Shown: positions 5,144 to 11,936 of the stretch, in pieces
Position numbering within the stretch: position 1 is the stretch's first letter
Layout of the letters: each line of letters starts with the position of its first letter
Notes under the pieces: model-generated
Told to the model about the DNA's origin: nothing
Databases searched by the model: none
The model's input: only the letters and a program-made list of their open reading frames with translations
Made by a program: the position numbers and the translations under genes
Assembly: GCF_047634355.1 (NCBI RefSeq)
Contig: NZ_JBLIAL010000025.1
Source of the DNA: Porticoccus sp002341315
GTDB lineage: Bacteria > Pseudomonadota > Gammaproteobacteria > Pseudomonadales > Porticoccaceae
Length of the DNA: 11,936 bases
Direction: 5' to 3' (one strand)

Positions 5144-7654
5144 ATGCCAATGCTGTCGGCGTTATCAATCAATAAAAGCTTCGCTATCGGTATGGCCATC
5201 CTGGCTGTCGGGTTTTGGTGTGGTACTTCCTATGCACAGGATGAACCTGCATCGTTCAACTCATCTTTCCTGATGGGTTCCGCCAGAGACATGGATACCT
5301 CCTTGTATAGTCACGGCAATCCTGTGTCGGCAGGCGAGTACCGGCTGGATATGTATGTTAATGGCCAGTGGTTTGGTAAACAGGATATTGTTTTCAAGCC
5401 GGTGCCAGGAGAAAAAAGCGCAGAAACCTGCTTTACCGCTGAGGAGCTTCAGTTCTATGGCGTCGACGTTGAGTCTGTCGGGGCGCCAGATATTGACGTA
5501 AAAAAGTGCAAACCCCTTTCTGAATGGATTGGGCAGGCGCAATCTCGCCTCGAGATTTCCTCACTACGCATGGATCTGACCATTCCTCAGGAAAATATGC
5601 GCCGCGAGGCGAGAGGTTACGTGAATCCTGAGCTATGGGATCGTGGTATTGATGCCGGTTTTATCGGCTACGACCTGAATGCTACAACTATCCGTGCGGA
5701 CGAATCAGGGTCTGGAATCTCAAACAGTGACAACCTTTATCTTGGTATGAATTCCGGTGTGAATGTTGCGGGGTGGCAGCTCCGGCATAACTCCAGCGTA
5801 TCAAGGCGGTCCGGTGATGGTTACGATTTTCAGAAGACTTCCACATTTGCGCGTCGCGCGTTCTCAAAAATTCGTAGTAATCTGACCATTGGTGATAGCT
5901 TTACCAATGGCGAGTTGTTCGATTCCGTAGCGTATCGAGGCATGAACCTTTCCAGTGAGGATCGCATGCTGCCTGATTCCATGCGTGGTTATGCCCCGGT
6001 GATTCGGGGCGTGGCTTCGACTAATGCCCGTGTCGAAGTTCGCCAGAACGGAAATCTTCTCTATAGCACCACAGTATCACCCGGAAACTTTGTCATTGAT
6101 GATCTTTATCCCACAGGTTTCGGGGGAGATCTGGATGTGCTTGTCACCGAAGCTGACGGCCAGCAGCGCACCTTTAGTGTGCCCTATTCTTCCATTGCAC
6201 AATTGCTGCGCGAGGGCATCGGTCGGCATAGCGTTACCGTGGCGCAACTACGCAATGACGAGCTGGAAGATGATCCTCTGTTTATGCAGGCCACGTACCA
6301 GCGTGGCCTGTATCATGACATTACCGGTTACCTGGGCAGTACAGTCAGTCAGGGTTATCGCTCTGTTTTGGTAGGTGCTGGCCTGGCCACAGAGCTGGGT
6401 GCCTTCTCCTTTGATGTGACCCGATCGCAAACAGAATTCAGGAATAATGACGACAAATTTGGTAATAGCGTTCGTATCAATTATTCAAAGATGCTGAATC
6501 AGACCAACACCAACTTTACGCTTGCCGCGTATCGCTACTCTACAAAAGGTTTTTATGGTCTGTCGGATGCCATGTTTGCCAGAGAGTTTGATGAGCAGCA
6601 GTTGAGTCTGGTAGCGCTGAGAAACCAAAAGAGCCAGTTTCAGCTGACATTGAATCAGTCTCTTGGTCGCCGCTACGGATCTTTATACTTCACCGGCTCT
6701 GTGCGTGATTTCTGGGATACTGAAGGTGAAACCAAGCAATACCAGATGGGCTATAACAACCGCTTCAGGTCTGTTAGCTATGGTATTTCTGCAATCCGTA
6801 CCACAACCCAGGAAGGCGATGCAGATAATCAGTTTGATCTTTCCTTCACCATGCCAATCGGTGGTGGTTATAGCGGTCAATATATTGATGGTGGTGTTTC
6901 ACTGGATGATGACGGTTATACATCGAGCCGTGCCGGTATCAATGGCTATGGTGGTGACCGCAACCAGTACAACTATGGTATGCGGGTAACTGATAACGAA
7001 CAGAATGGTTCCACGGTTGGAGTAAACGGTGAATACCGGAGCCGCTTTGCGTCTGTTAATGGTTCCTACAGTTACAGTGATGATTACCAGCAGGCCTCTG
7101 CCGGTGCGCGTGGCGCTTTTGTGGCGCACAAGGATGGCATAACCATGACACCGCAACACGGTGACACCATGGTGCTTATTGAAGCCAAGGATGCCAAGGG
7201 TGCCGGAGTGGTAAGTGCCTCTGGTGTAGAAGTCGATGACTTTGGTTATGCGGTTTTACCCTATGTAACCCCTTACCGGATGAATCGCATCACTCTGGAC
7301 CCCAACGGCATTGACAGAAATGTTGAGCTGAAAGGAACCAGTCGCAAGTTGGCACCTTATGCCGGTTCCATCACCAAGGTGACATTCGAGACAGAAAAAG
7401 GCCTTCCCATACTAATAAAAGCACACCGTCGTGATGGCATCAGTCTCCCTTTCGCTGCCAGAGTCTTTGATCTGTCTGGAAATGAAGTGGGTGTGGTTGG
7501 TCAGAGCAGTGTCATTTTTGTTCGCAGGGAGCAGCGTCAAGGGGTGTTGACGGTGAAGTGGGGTGGTGAGCAGTGCAGGCTGACCTATCAACTTGGTGAT
7601 GTGTCTCCAGAACAGGAGTTCGGTTTTGAAAAAACCAATGCGATTTGTCACTGA
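5144..7654 (+). CDS. outer-membrane fimbrial usher (PapC/FimD-like)
   Basis: An 836-residue usher, normal family length, forming the outer-membrane pore that recruits chaperone-subunit complexes and secretes the growing fimbria. The signal peptide ends at about Ala31 (TSYA/QDEP). The N-terminal periplasmic domain follows (FNSSFL start, disulfide candidates Cys96 and Cys122). The 24-strand barrel region runs from about residue 165 to 670 and is interrupted by the plug (about 270-350, around 'APVIRGVASTNARVEVRQNG' and 'TEADGQQRTFSVPYSS'). The C-terminal domains end with the conserved cysteine pair Cys811 and Cys835. It starts 30 bases after the chaperone stop. ATG 5150 is an equally good start, with TAAGGA at 5139-5144. 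The coding sequence looks less GC-rich than the flanking housekeeping genes. Its 3' end overlaps the tip-subunit gene. Confidence 0.96.
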   Translation: MPMLSALSINKSFAIGMAILAVGFWCGTSYAQDEPASFNSSFLMGSARDMDTSLYSHGNPVSAGEYRLDMYVNGQWFGKQDIVFKPVPGEKSAETCFTAEELQFYGVDVESVGAPDIDVKKCKPLSEWIGQAQSRLEISSLRMDLTIPQENMRREARGYVNPELWDRGIDAGFIGYDLNATTIRADESGSGISNSDNLYLGMNSGVNVAGWQLRHNSSVSRRSGDGYDFQKTSTFARRAFSKIRSNLTIGDSFTNGELFDSVAYRGMNLSSEDRMLPDSMRGYAPVIRGVASTNARVEVRQNGNLLYSTTVSPGNFVIDDLYPTGFGGDLDVLVTEADGQQRTFSVPYSSIAQLLREGIGRHSVTVAQLRNDELEDDPLFMQATYQRGLYHDITGYLGSTVSQGYRSVLVGAGLATELGAFSFDVTRSQTEFRNNDDKFGNSVRINYSKMLNQTNTNFTLAAYRYSTKGFYGLSDAMFAREFDEQQLSLVALRNQKSQFQLTLNQSLGRRYGSLYFTGSVRDFWDTEGETKQYQMGYNNRFRSVSYGISAIRTTTQEGDADNQFDLSFTMPIGGGYSGQYIDGGVSLDDDGYTSSRAGINGYGGDRNQYNYGMRVTDNEQNGSTVGVNGEYRSRFASVNGSYSYSDDYQQASAGARGAFVAHKDGITMTPQHGDTMVLIEAKDAKGAGVVSASGVEVDDFGYAVLPYVTPYRMNRITLDPNGIDRNVELKGTSRKLAPYAGSITKVTFETEKGLPILIKAHRRDGISLPFAARVFDLSGNEVGVVGQSSVIFVRREQRQGVLTVKWGGEQCRLTYQLGDVSPEQEFGFEKTNAICH

Positions 7655-8669
7655 GCGATTTGATGGCATGGCGGCGTACTGTTTATCCGTCAGCATGCTG
7701 TGTTTGCTAAGTATTACAGGTCATGCAGCTTGTTATGTGTCATCCGGATTTAGCGCTCAGGACGTGCGCATGGAATTGGGCCGTGTCCTGATCCAGCCGG
7801 ACTTGCCGGTCGGGGCGATCATTCAGACCCTGCAAGTGCCGATTACCGCAAAAAACAATGCCGGGTCCTGTAACTTCGGAGGCTTTTCCAGAGGGGAGCT
7901 GGTGCGCAATCCTTCTGCTGTCCCCGGGTTTTCGAATGTGTATCAAACGGATGTGACGGGGGTGGGGATTCGGCTTTACCGGGAAGCGGGTGATATATCG
8001 ACCTACTATCCTCACCAGATCAATTTCAGCGGCAACCGGCAGTTAAACCTGATTGGCGGGTACTTCAAAGTGGAGCTGGTAAAGACGGCAGCGGCCACCG
8101 GGTCCGGGCCTGTTGGCCCCCCGGGATTGTTTTCAACGTATTATCTCGATGGTTCTGGCATTAACCGACCGGTTCTTACCTCCACGTTGACGGGGCAAGG
8201 GATCACTATTGTGAATTCATCCTGCCAGGTCGATGCGGGCTCAAAAAATATTGCCGTTAACTTCGGCTCGGTTTCCAACCGTGATTTTAGCGGGGTAGGG
8301 TCGAGGGTGAATCCGAGAGATTTCGAGATCCGTATGCGTTGCCAGGGCGGCAATGTTGCCGGTCTGGATCAGGGGCTCATCAAGGTAAGGTTTGATGGAA
8401 CCCAGGACACATCAAACATGCCGGGTGTGCTGGCCATTGATAGTGGTCCGGCATCGGCTAGTGGTATTGGCATTCAGCTTAATCAGACGCTGGGAGGCAC
8501 CGAGCAGACGGTTTCTTTAGGTGAAGGCGTTACCCTGGGCCGCACTCCTGTTAACGATTCGGCGGAGTTTGTGTTGCCCATGCGTGCTTACTATATCCAG
8601 ACCCAGCCAGGCACAGTTGGCGCAGGGACCGGTAATGGCAGAGCCACGTTCACCATTGAGTACCATTAA
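7626..8669 (+). CDS. two-domain fimbrial tip subunit (probable adhesin)
   Basis: 347 residues from a TTG start. The signal peptide is LKKPMRF...LLSITGHA, cleaved near residue 34. An N-terminal domain of about 165 residues has Cys36 and a later GSCNFGGF cysteine and no close resemblance that I recognise. The C-terminal pilin domain begins near 'ITIVNSSCQVDAG', has a second cysteine in MRCQGG, and ends FTIEYH as pilins do. Two domains of this kind at the operon end suggest a FimH-like tip protein; the ligand is unknown. TTG 7626 is chosen because AGGAG (7614-7618) lies 7 bases upstream and the start gives a basic KKPMR n-region. ATG 7638 and ATG 7668 lack a good ribosome site. It overlaps the usher by 29 bases and the opposing small pilin by 4 bases. 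Confidence 0.85.
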   Translation: MKKPMRFVTERFDGMAAYCLSVSMLCLLSITGHAACYVSSGFSAQDVRMELGRVLIQPDLPVGAIIQTLQVPITAKNNAGSCNFGGFSRGELVRNPSAVPGFSNVYQTDVTGVGIRLYREAGDISTYYPHQINFSGNRQLNLIGGYFKVELVKTAAATGSGPVGPPGLFSTYYLDGSGINRPVLTSTLTGQGITIVNSSCQVDAGSKNIAVNFGSVSNRDFSGVGSRVNPRDFEIRMRCQGGNVAGLDQGLIKVRFDGTQDTSNMPGVLAIDSGPASASGIGIQLNQTLGGTEQTVSLGEGVTLGRTPVNDSAEFVLPMRAYYIQTQPGTVGAGTGNGRATFTIEYH

Positions 8670-8681
8670 TGGTACTCAATG
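8654..8681. repeat. perfect 28-bp palindrome joining two convergent gene ends
   Basis: Bases 8654-8681 are a perfect palindrome centred between 8667 and 8668 (left half CATTGAGTACCATT). It arises because the + strand tip gene and the - strand small pilin both end in the same fifteen bases coding Ile-Glu-Tyr-His-stop, and the two stop codons overlap. In RNA from either strand it could form a 12-bp stem with a 4-base loop. There is no T-run on either side, so terminator activity is uncertain; it may protect 3' ends or be a recombination scar. Confidence 0.85.
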
Positions 8682-9007
8682 ACATAGCGCATAATGGTCG
8701 GCTCCGTGCCAGAAGACGCAATACGCTCCTGAAGGTGTCCTGACCGGGTCTCTACCGCCACAGATTGGGTGTGACTGGATCCGGCGACAGGCTCAAGGTA
8801 GGTCTTGGCAATGTGCTGCCCGGCAGACAGCCCCTGATTGCCGCAGGAGTTCACGATCACGTCGGTATAACCGGCCTGGCTCTGCGTCCCCGGTTGGCAA
8901 GACGCATAAACAACCGCTCCCTGGAATGAGATCGTATTGCTGGCCATGGCTGCTGAGGCAGACAGTGCGAGTAGCGCGGCGATCCCTGTTCGGCTTGCAG
9001 TATTCAT
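8666..9007 (-). CDS. very small pilin-like exported protein
   Basis: 113 residues. Signal peptide 1-22 (MNTASRTGIAALLALSASAAMA) is cleaved before SNT, leaving about 91 residues. The mature start SNTISFQGAVVYASC mirrors the major pilin's VDGTITFNGLVTDQTC, with the first cysteine at residue 37 in both. The C-terminus MRYVIEYH is the pilin-type final strand. The second cysteine (Cys55) is only 18 residues after the first, against 41 in the major pilin, and the mature chain is roughly 60% of normal pilin size. ATG 9007 has AAGGGGG just upstream; the frame extends to a GTG at 9025 without a better site. It is transcribed towards the fimbrial operon, probably from its own promoter. It could be a minor, capping or regulatory subunit, or a shrunken pilin; which one is unknown. 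Confidence 0.8.
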   Translation of the reverse strand: MNTASRTGIAALLALSASAAMASNTISFQGAVVYASCQPGTQSQAGYTDVIVNSCGNQGLSAGQHIAKTYLEPVAGSSHTQSVAVETRSGHLQERIASSGTEPTIMRYVIEYH

Positions 9008-9111
9008 GGTGCCCCCTTCGATCACTGTTTAGTTATTTTGTCTAAGCGCGAAGGTTTACTTCTAGTACTTTTTCATTGGTTTTATGTAGTGATTGGCGTG
9101 CTCTTTTACAT

Positions 9112-9125
9112 TTTCAGCACTGAAA
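9112..9125. promoter_or_regulatory. short perfect inverted repeat upstream of the small pilin gene
   Basis: TTTCAG-ca-CTGAAA lies about 105 bases before the small pilin start, in the AT-rich gap 9008-9162 that must hold that gene's promoter. It could be an operator. It is short and may be chance. I could not identify convincing promoter boxes around it. Confidence 0.3.
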
Positions 9126-9162
9126 GGTGGAAAATGGAGGATGACCGGTTGCGGCAGAAGGA

Positions 9163-10362
9163 TCAGTCGAGCAACGAACATTTCCGTCCCGCCACCGTCT
9201 TTGCCATCTGCATGCGCAGCCATGGCACTCTCTCCATGATCGGAAAGAGCAGGTCCCGCCCGGTGGATACGGTGCGGCTATGGGATTGAAACGCCGGGGT
9301 CAGCCAGCGGCTCATGCGCTGGTAGAAGCGGATTTGTGGCTCCCGCTGGCGATGATAGTGCGCCCAGGCCTGGGGCCAATTGTCCGTGTTGGCCACGGCC
9401 TGGCCGAGAGCCCGGGCATCCAGCAGGGCCATGTTGGCGCCCTGGCCCAGTTGCGGGCTCATGGCATGGGCGGCATCGCCAATGATGCCCAGCCGATTTT
9501 CCCCCCAGTGATGCATGATTACATCCCGGTAGGTGGCGGGGAGCAGCTGTTTCTGGTGTGTCAGGGGAGCCAACACTGATTCCAGTTGCGGCCAGAGCGT
9601 GAGTGCCTGCTGTCGCCAGCCGGCAAAATCAAAATCCGGGTGCTGCCAATCGTTCATCTGCGCCACCGGCAGGCTCCAGAAAAAACTGGCCAGGGCTTGC
9701 TCCGGCTGATCCGGGCGGCAGCCGGTGGGCAGGATGCCAGCCATCTGTCCGGCCTGGTGGTAGCGCTGTTGCAGCAACGGTGCCGCAAACGATTCGACCA
9801 TGGGCTGCATGGCCCACATGGCTCCCCAGGGATAAAGCCGGTCATAGCGGGTCCAGGCGGCCGGGCGTAGACGGCTGTGGCTGCCGTTAGCAATCAGCAC
9901 GGCATCAAAGGACAGCCGGCAGGGCTCACCTGCCTGCTCGGCGATCACGGTGGCGTGATCCGCCAGGGTTTCCACGGCACTGACCGTGCAGTCCATCAGC
10001 CGTTGGTGTGGGAGTGTGTGCAGGTGCTGGTCCAATACATGGCAGAGACTGGCACGGTGCACGCCCAGGCCGTGGCTGTGAGCGTCCAGGCTGCGGTAGG
10101 TGGTGTTCATGATGCGCCGGCCTTCGCGGGTGTGGCCGACCAGAGCATTGACGCGGGCGCCGTAGCCGAGCATCGCCTGATACAGCCCCATCTCCTTGAG
10201 TACCGACAGGCCGGTGGGTTGTAGTAAAAGACCGGCCCCCACTGGCGCCAGTGCCTCGGCCCGTTCAATCAGTGTGATGTGGTGCCCTTGTTCGGCGAGC
10301 AGGGCGGCAGTGGCCAGGCCGGCGGTGCCGGCGCCGATAATGGCGATGGATTGTGGTTGCAC
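9163..10362 (-). CDS. FAD-dependent monooxygenase/oxidoreductase (PHBH/UbiH fold)
   Basis: 399 residues, normal for single-component flavoprotein monooxygenases. The N-terminal Rossmann motif is G10-A-G12-T-A-G15 with Glu33 (LIER) for the FAD ribose. The second FAD motif is G295-D296-AAHAMSPQLGQGAN. The middle motif reads ANGSHSRLR where many relatives have DGxxSxxR, so the usual Asp is Asn here. By family it would use NAD(P)H and O2 to hydroxylate an aromatic or similar substrate, but nothing in the neighbourhood reveals the substrate. The start is GTG 10362 with GGGGAAGGA nine bases upstream. It stands alone between the small pilin gene and the terminator of the reductase gene, so it probably has its own promoter. 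No membrane segment or signal peptide is visible. Confidence 0.88.
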   Translation of the reverse strand: MQPQSIAIIGAGTAGLATAALLAEQGHHITLIERAEALAPVGAGLLLQPTGLSVLKEMGLYQAMLGYGARVNALVGHTREGRRIMNTTYRSLDAHSHGLGVHRASLCHVLDQHLHTLPHQRLMDCTVSAVETLADHATVIAEQAGEPCRLSFDAVLIANGSHSRLRPAAWTRYDRLYPWGAMWAMQPMVESFAAPLLQQRYHQAGQMAGILPTGCRPDQPEQALASFFWSLPVAQMNDWQHPDFDFAGWRQQALTLWPQLESVLAPLTHQKQLLPATYRDVIMHHWGENRLGIIGDAAHAMSPQLGQGANMALLDARALGQAVANTDNWPQAWAHYHRQREPQIRFYQRMSRWLTPAFQSHSRTVSTGRDLLFPIMERVPWLRMQMAKTVAGRKCSLLD

Positions 10363-10387
10363 TGATGAGCGTCCTTCCCCGAAAAGG

Positions 10388-10410
10388 CTTGCTCATGCTA
10401 GCAGAGCAAG
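10388..10410. promoter_or_regulatory. 23-bp inverted repeat in the monooxygenase promoter region
   Basis: CTTGCTC (10388-10394) and GAGCAAG (10404-10410) flank an A plus the self-complementary TGCTAGCA (10396-10403). The result is an almost perfect palindrome broken by one extra base. It sits 26 bases upstream of the GTG start of the monooxygenase, in the roughly 70 bases between that start and the reductase terminator. Its place and symmetry suit a repressor or activator operator, or a leader hairpin. No cognate regulator can be named. Confidence 0.45.
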
Positions 10411-10433
10411 GTGCTATGGTTTGGGCAAGGATC

Positions 10434-10461
10434 AAAAAAAACGGGCCGCGAAGCGGCCCGT
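10434..10461 (-). terminator. intrinsic terminator of the ferredoxin-NADP reductase gene
   Basis: Read on the minus strand: a perfect 9-bp stem ACGGGCCGC / GCGGCCCGT with a TTC loop, followed by a run of Ts (the A-run at 10434-10441 on the plus strand). It begins 34 bases after the reductase stop codon and insulates the downstream monooxygenase from read-through. Confidence 0.92.
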
Positions 10462-10494
10462 ATCGTGTTGCGTGCAAGCATGTAGGCGTTTAAC

Positions 10495-11271
10495 TCATTT
10501 CTCAACAAACGCCCGCTCGATCACATACTCACCCAGCTCGCCGCCGCGGGTTTCCTTGAAGCCCCAGCCATCGAGGATCGCCTGGGTATCCTTGAGCATG
10601 GCTGGGCTGCCGCACAGCATGAAGCGATCGTTCTCCAGGCTCGGCGTGGGCAGGCCCAGGTCCGCGAAGATCTTGCCGCTGGTCATCAGGTCGGTGAGTC
10701 GGCCCTGGTTGCGGAAGGGTTCGCGGGTCACCGTCGGGTAGTAGAGCAGTTTGCCTTTGACGAATTCACCGAAGAATTCGTTGTTGGGCAGCTCGCTCTG
10801 AATAGTGTCCTGATAGGCCAGCTCGGACACATGGCGCACCCCGTGAGTGAGGATCACCCGGTCGTACTGGTCGTAGACTTCAGGGTCCTTGATGATGCTC
10901 ATGAACGGTGCCAGGCCGGTGCCGGTGGACAGCAGCCACAGATTCTTGCCCGGCAGCAGGTGGTCGGCTACCAGAGTACCGGTGGGCTTGCGGCTCACAT
11001 AGATCTTGTCACCCGGCTGGATGTTCTGCAGCTGGGAGGTGAGCGGGCCGTCCGGCACCTTGATGCTGAAGAACTCCAGCTCTTCCTCATAGTTGGCGCT
11101 GGCGATGGAGTAGGCACGCAACAGCGGGCGGCCATTGTCCTGTTCCAGGCCGATCATGGTGAAGTGGCCATTCTTGAAACGGAAACCCGGGTCCCGGCTG
11201 GTGGTAAAGCTGAACAGGGTGTCGTTCCAGTGGCGCACGCTGGTGACGGTTTCAGTATTCAAATTAGACAT
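10495..11271 (-). CDS. fpr: ferredoxin--NADP(+) reductase
   Basis: A 258-residue cytoplasmic flavoenzyme exchanging electrons between NADPH and ferredoxin or flavodoxin. The FAD-binding RAYS motif is at 52-55 (RAYSIAS), the NADP-binding GTGLAPF at 117-123, and the second NADP-site motif CGSPAML starts at Cys220. The C-terminus is VIERAFVEK, the tail of the bacterial subclass-I enzymes of Azotobacter and Pseudomonas rather than the E. coli type. The start ATG 11271 follows a poor ribosome site (GGAATAAG some distance away). It is divergent from a LysR gene across 146 bases. In pseudomonads the corresponding pair is fprA/finR, where the regulator mediates induction by superoxide stress; that the same holds here is inference. 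A strong terminator follows. Confidence 0.95.
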   Translation of the reverse strand: MSNLNTETVTSVRHWNDTLFSFTTSRDPGFRFKNGHFTMIGLEQDNGRPLLRAYSIASANYEEELEFFSIKVPDGPLTSQLQNIQPGDKIYVSRKPTGTLVADHLLPGKNLWLLSTGTGLAPFMSIIKDPEVYDQYDRVILTHGVRHVSELAYQDTIQSELPNNEFFGEFVKGKLLYYPTVTREPFRNQGRLTDLMTSGKIFADLGLPTPSLENDRFMLCGSPAMLKDTQAILDGWGFKETRGGELGEYVIERAFVEK

Positions 11272-11417
11272 AATTAATTCAGCGCTTATTCCAAAACTCC
11301 AGTTGGTGGAAATTTAATCGAAGAAGGTTTATCGGTAAAATGGGTAATTCCGATAGAATATATCGGTAAATACGATATAAGAGTGTGTCCACCTGTTCAG
11401 ACAGCCCGGAGGGAGCC
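11272..11417. promoter_or_regulatory. divergent fpr / LysR promoter region with TATCGG half-sites
   Basis: The half-site TATCGG occurs at 11330-11335 and 11361-11366, both inside the direct repeat TATCGGTAAA with a 31-bp period, about three helical turns. It occurs inverted (CCGATA) at 11350-11355. The second copy is also part of ATATCG (11360-11365)-N7-CGATAT (11373-11378), which fits the LysR-type T-N11-A box. TTTACC and TTAAAT separated by 16 bases on the minus strand (11339-11312) are possible fpr -35 and -10 boxes. The LysR gene has a GGAGGGAG ribosome site at 11408-11415. Confidence 0.65.
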
Positions 11418-11936
11418 ATGAAATTCACTCTGCGACAGCTCCAGGTCTTCCTGGCTACGGCGCACCACGAAAACATCAGCAAGGCAGCGGACAGCCTCAG
11501 CATGAGTCAGTCCGCTGCCTCAGGGGCGCTCAAGGAACTGGAGACCCTGTACGATCTGAAGTTCTTCGAACGCGCAGGGAAGCGACTCAAGCTCAATGAG
11601 GTGGGGCGCCAGTTCTGGCCGCGGGCGGAGGCGTTGCTGGCCCAGGCCCGGGAGCTGGAGGCAGACCTGTTGTCGCACCGGGATCTGGGGCGCCTGAATG
11701 TGGGGGCGACGCTGACTATCGGCAATTATCTGGCGGTGGGCATCATGGCCGATTACATGGCAGAACAGCCCGGCGCCCGGGTACATCTGGAGGTGGCCAA
11801 CACCCGGACCATCGTGGAGCGGGTGTTGGCGTTCGAGCTGGATCTGGGCCTGATTGAGGGCGAGCTGAACCACCCGGATCTGGAGCTGCTGCCCTGGTTG
11901 GAGGATGAGCTGGTGGTGTTTTGCAGCCCGAGCCAT
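11418..11936 (+). CDS. LysR-family regulator, FinR-like (3' end outside window)
   Basis: 173 codons are visible and the frame is open to the window edge, against about 300 for a whole LysR protein. Residues 1-60 form the winged helix-turn-helix (MKFTLRQLQVFLATAHHENISKAA..., SMSQSAASGALKELE, then FFERAGKRLKLNEVG), and a linker helix rich in Ala/Glu/Arg follows. The start of the inducer-binding domain is at about residue 93 (LNVGATLTIGNYLAVGIMADY). ATG 11418 has GGAGGGAG directly upstream. Divergent position next to the ferredoxin reductase gene and the LysR-type box between them suggest that it activates that gene and controls itself. The FinR identity rests on this context, since many LysR proteins look alike over this length. 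Confidence 0.9.
   Translation, partial: MKFTLRQLQVFLATAHHENISKAADSLSMSQSAASGALKELETLYDLKFFERAGKRLKLNEVGRQFWPRAEALLAQARELEADLLSHRDLGRLNVGATLTIGNYLAVGIMADYMAEQPGARVHLEVANTRTIVERVLAFELDLGLIEGELNHPDLELLPWLEDELVVFCSPSH

Noticed and set aside
8654..8681. bidirectional intrinsic terminator at the palindrome
   Set aside because: The hairpin is plausible, but neither side has a T-run and the stem is AT-rich. It is reported as a palindrome rather than as a terminator.
9038..9289. 83-codon plus-strand frame with a hydrophobic stretch near its start
   Set aside because: It needs a TTG start without a clear ribosome site, and its second half runs antisense into the monooxygenase 3' end. The hydrophobic look comes from the T-rich gap sequence.
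10196..10741. 181-codon plus-strand frame across the terminator region
   Set aside because: It is antisense to both the monooxygenase and the ferredoxin reductase, spans their intergenic terminator, and has no domain signature.
1..11936. CRISPR arrays, tRNA/rRNA genes, insertion sequences, toxin-antitoxin pairs or defence genes
   Set aside because: No spaced direct-repeat array, cloverleaf or rRNA signature, transposase or recognisable defence domain was seen on either strand.

Overview
The window looks like the chromosome of a GC-rich gammaproteobacterium, most likely of the Alcanivorax/Pseudomonas type. The evidence is the gamma-carbonic anhydrase / oligopeptidase A / YheV gene order, Pseudomonas-style GTAG-headed REP sequences, and a subclass-I ferredoxin-NADP reductase divergent from a LysR regulator, the layout known for fprA/finR in pseudomonads. 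Genus assignment is inference.

Layout. (1) Positions 1-3202 are a housekeeping block. A gamma-class carbonic anhydrase-like gene runs leftward. A 54-residue single-pass membrane protein and prlC (oligopeptidase A) run rightward and overlap by 8 nt, followed by a yheV-like zinc-ribbon protein. A single REP sits at 81-109 and a REP doublet (REPIN) separates prlC from yheV. (2) 3203-3776 is a long non-coding stretch that turns abruptly AT-rich near 3480 and leads into the fimbrial genes. (3) 3777-9007 is a compact chaperone-usher fimbrial locus: major pilin, FGS-type chaperone, usher and two-domain tip subunit on the + strand, plus a very small pilin-like gene facing them from the other side. 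The two convergent genes end in the same codons, so their 3' ends form a perfect 28-bp palindrome. A strong hairpin between the major pilin and the chaperone could set the high pilin-to-assembly-protein ratio. (4) 9163-10362 is an FAD monooxygenase/oxidoreductase of the PHBH/UbiH fold on the - strand. (5) 10434-11936 holds the ferredoxin-NADP reductase (- strand, with a clear intrinsic terminator) and a divergent LysR regulator (FinR-like) cut by the window edge. The shared promoter region carries several TATCGG half-sites.

How they work together. The fimbrial proteins form one secretion and assembly line: Sec-exported pilins are folded by the periplasmic chaperone and polymerised through the outer-membrane usher, with the two-domain protein as the probable tip. 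The reductase and LysR gene are probably a redox-stress module. I see no integrase, transposase, CRISPR array, tRNA or rRNA. The most unusual item is the tail-to-tail palindromic junction between the tip gene and the small reverse-strand pilin.
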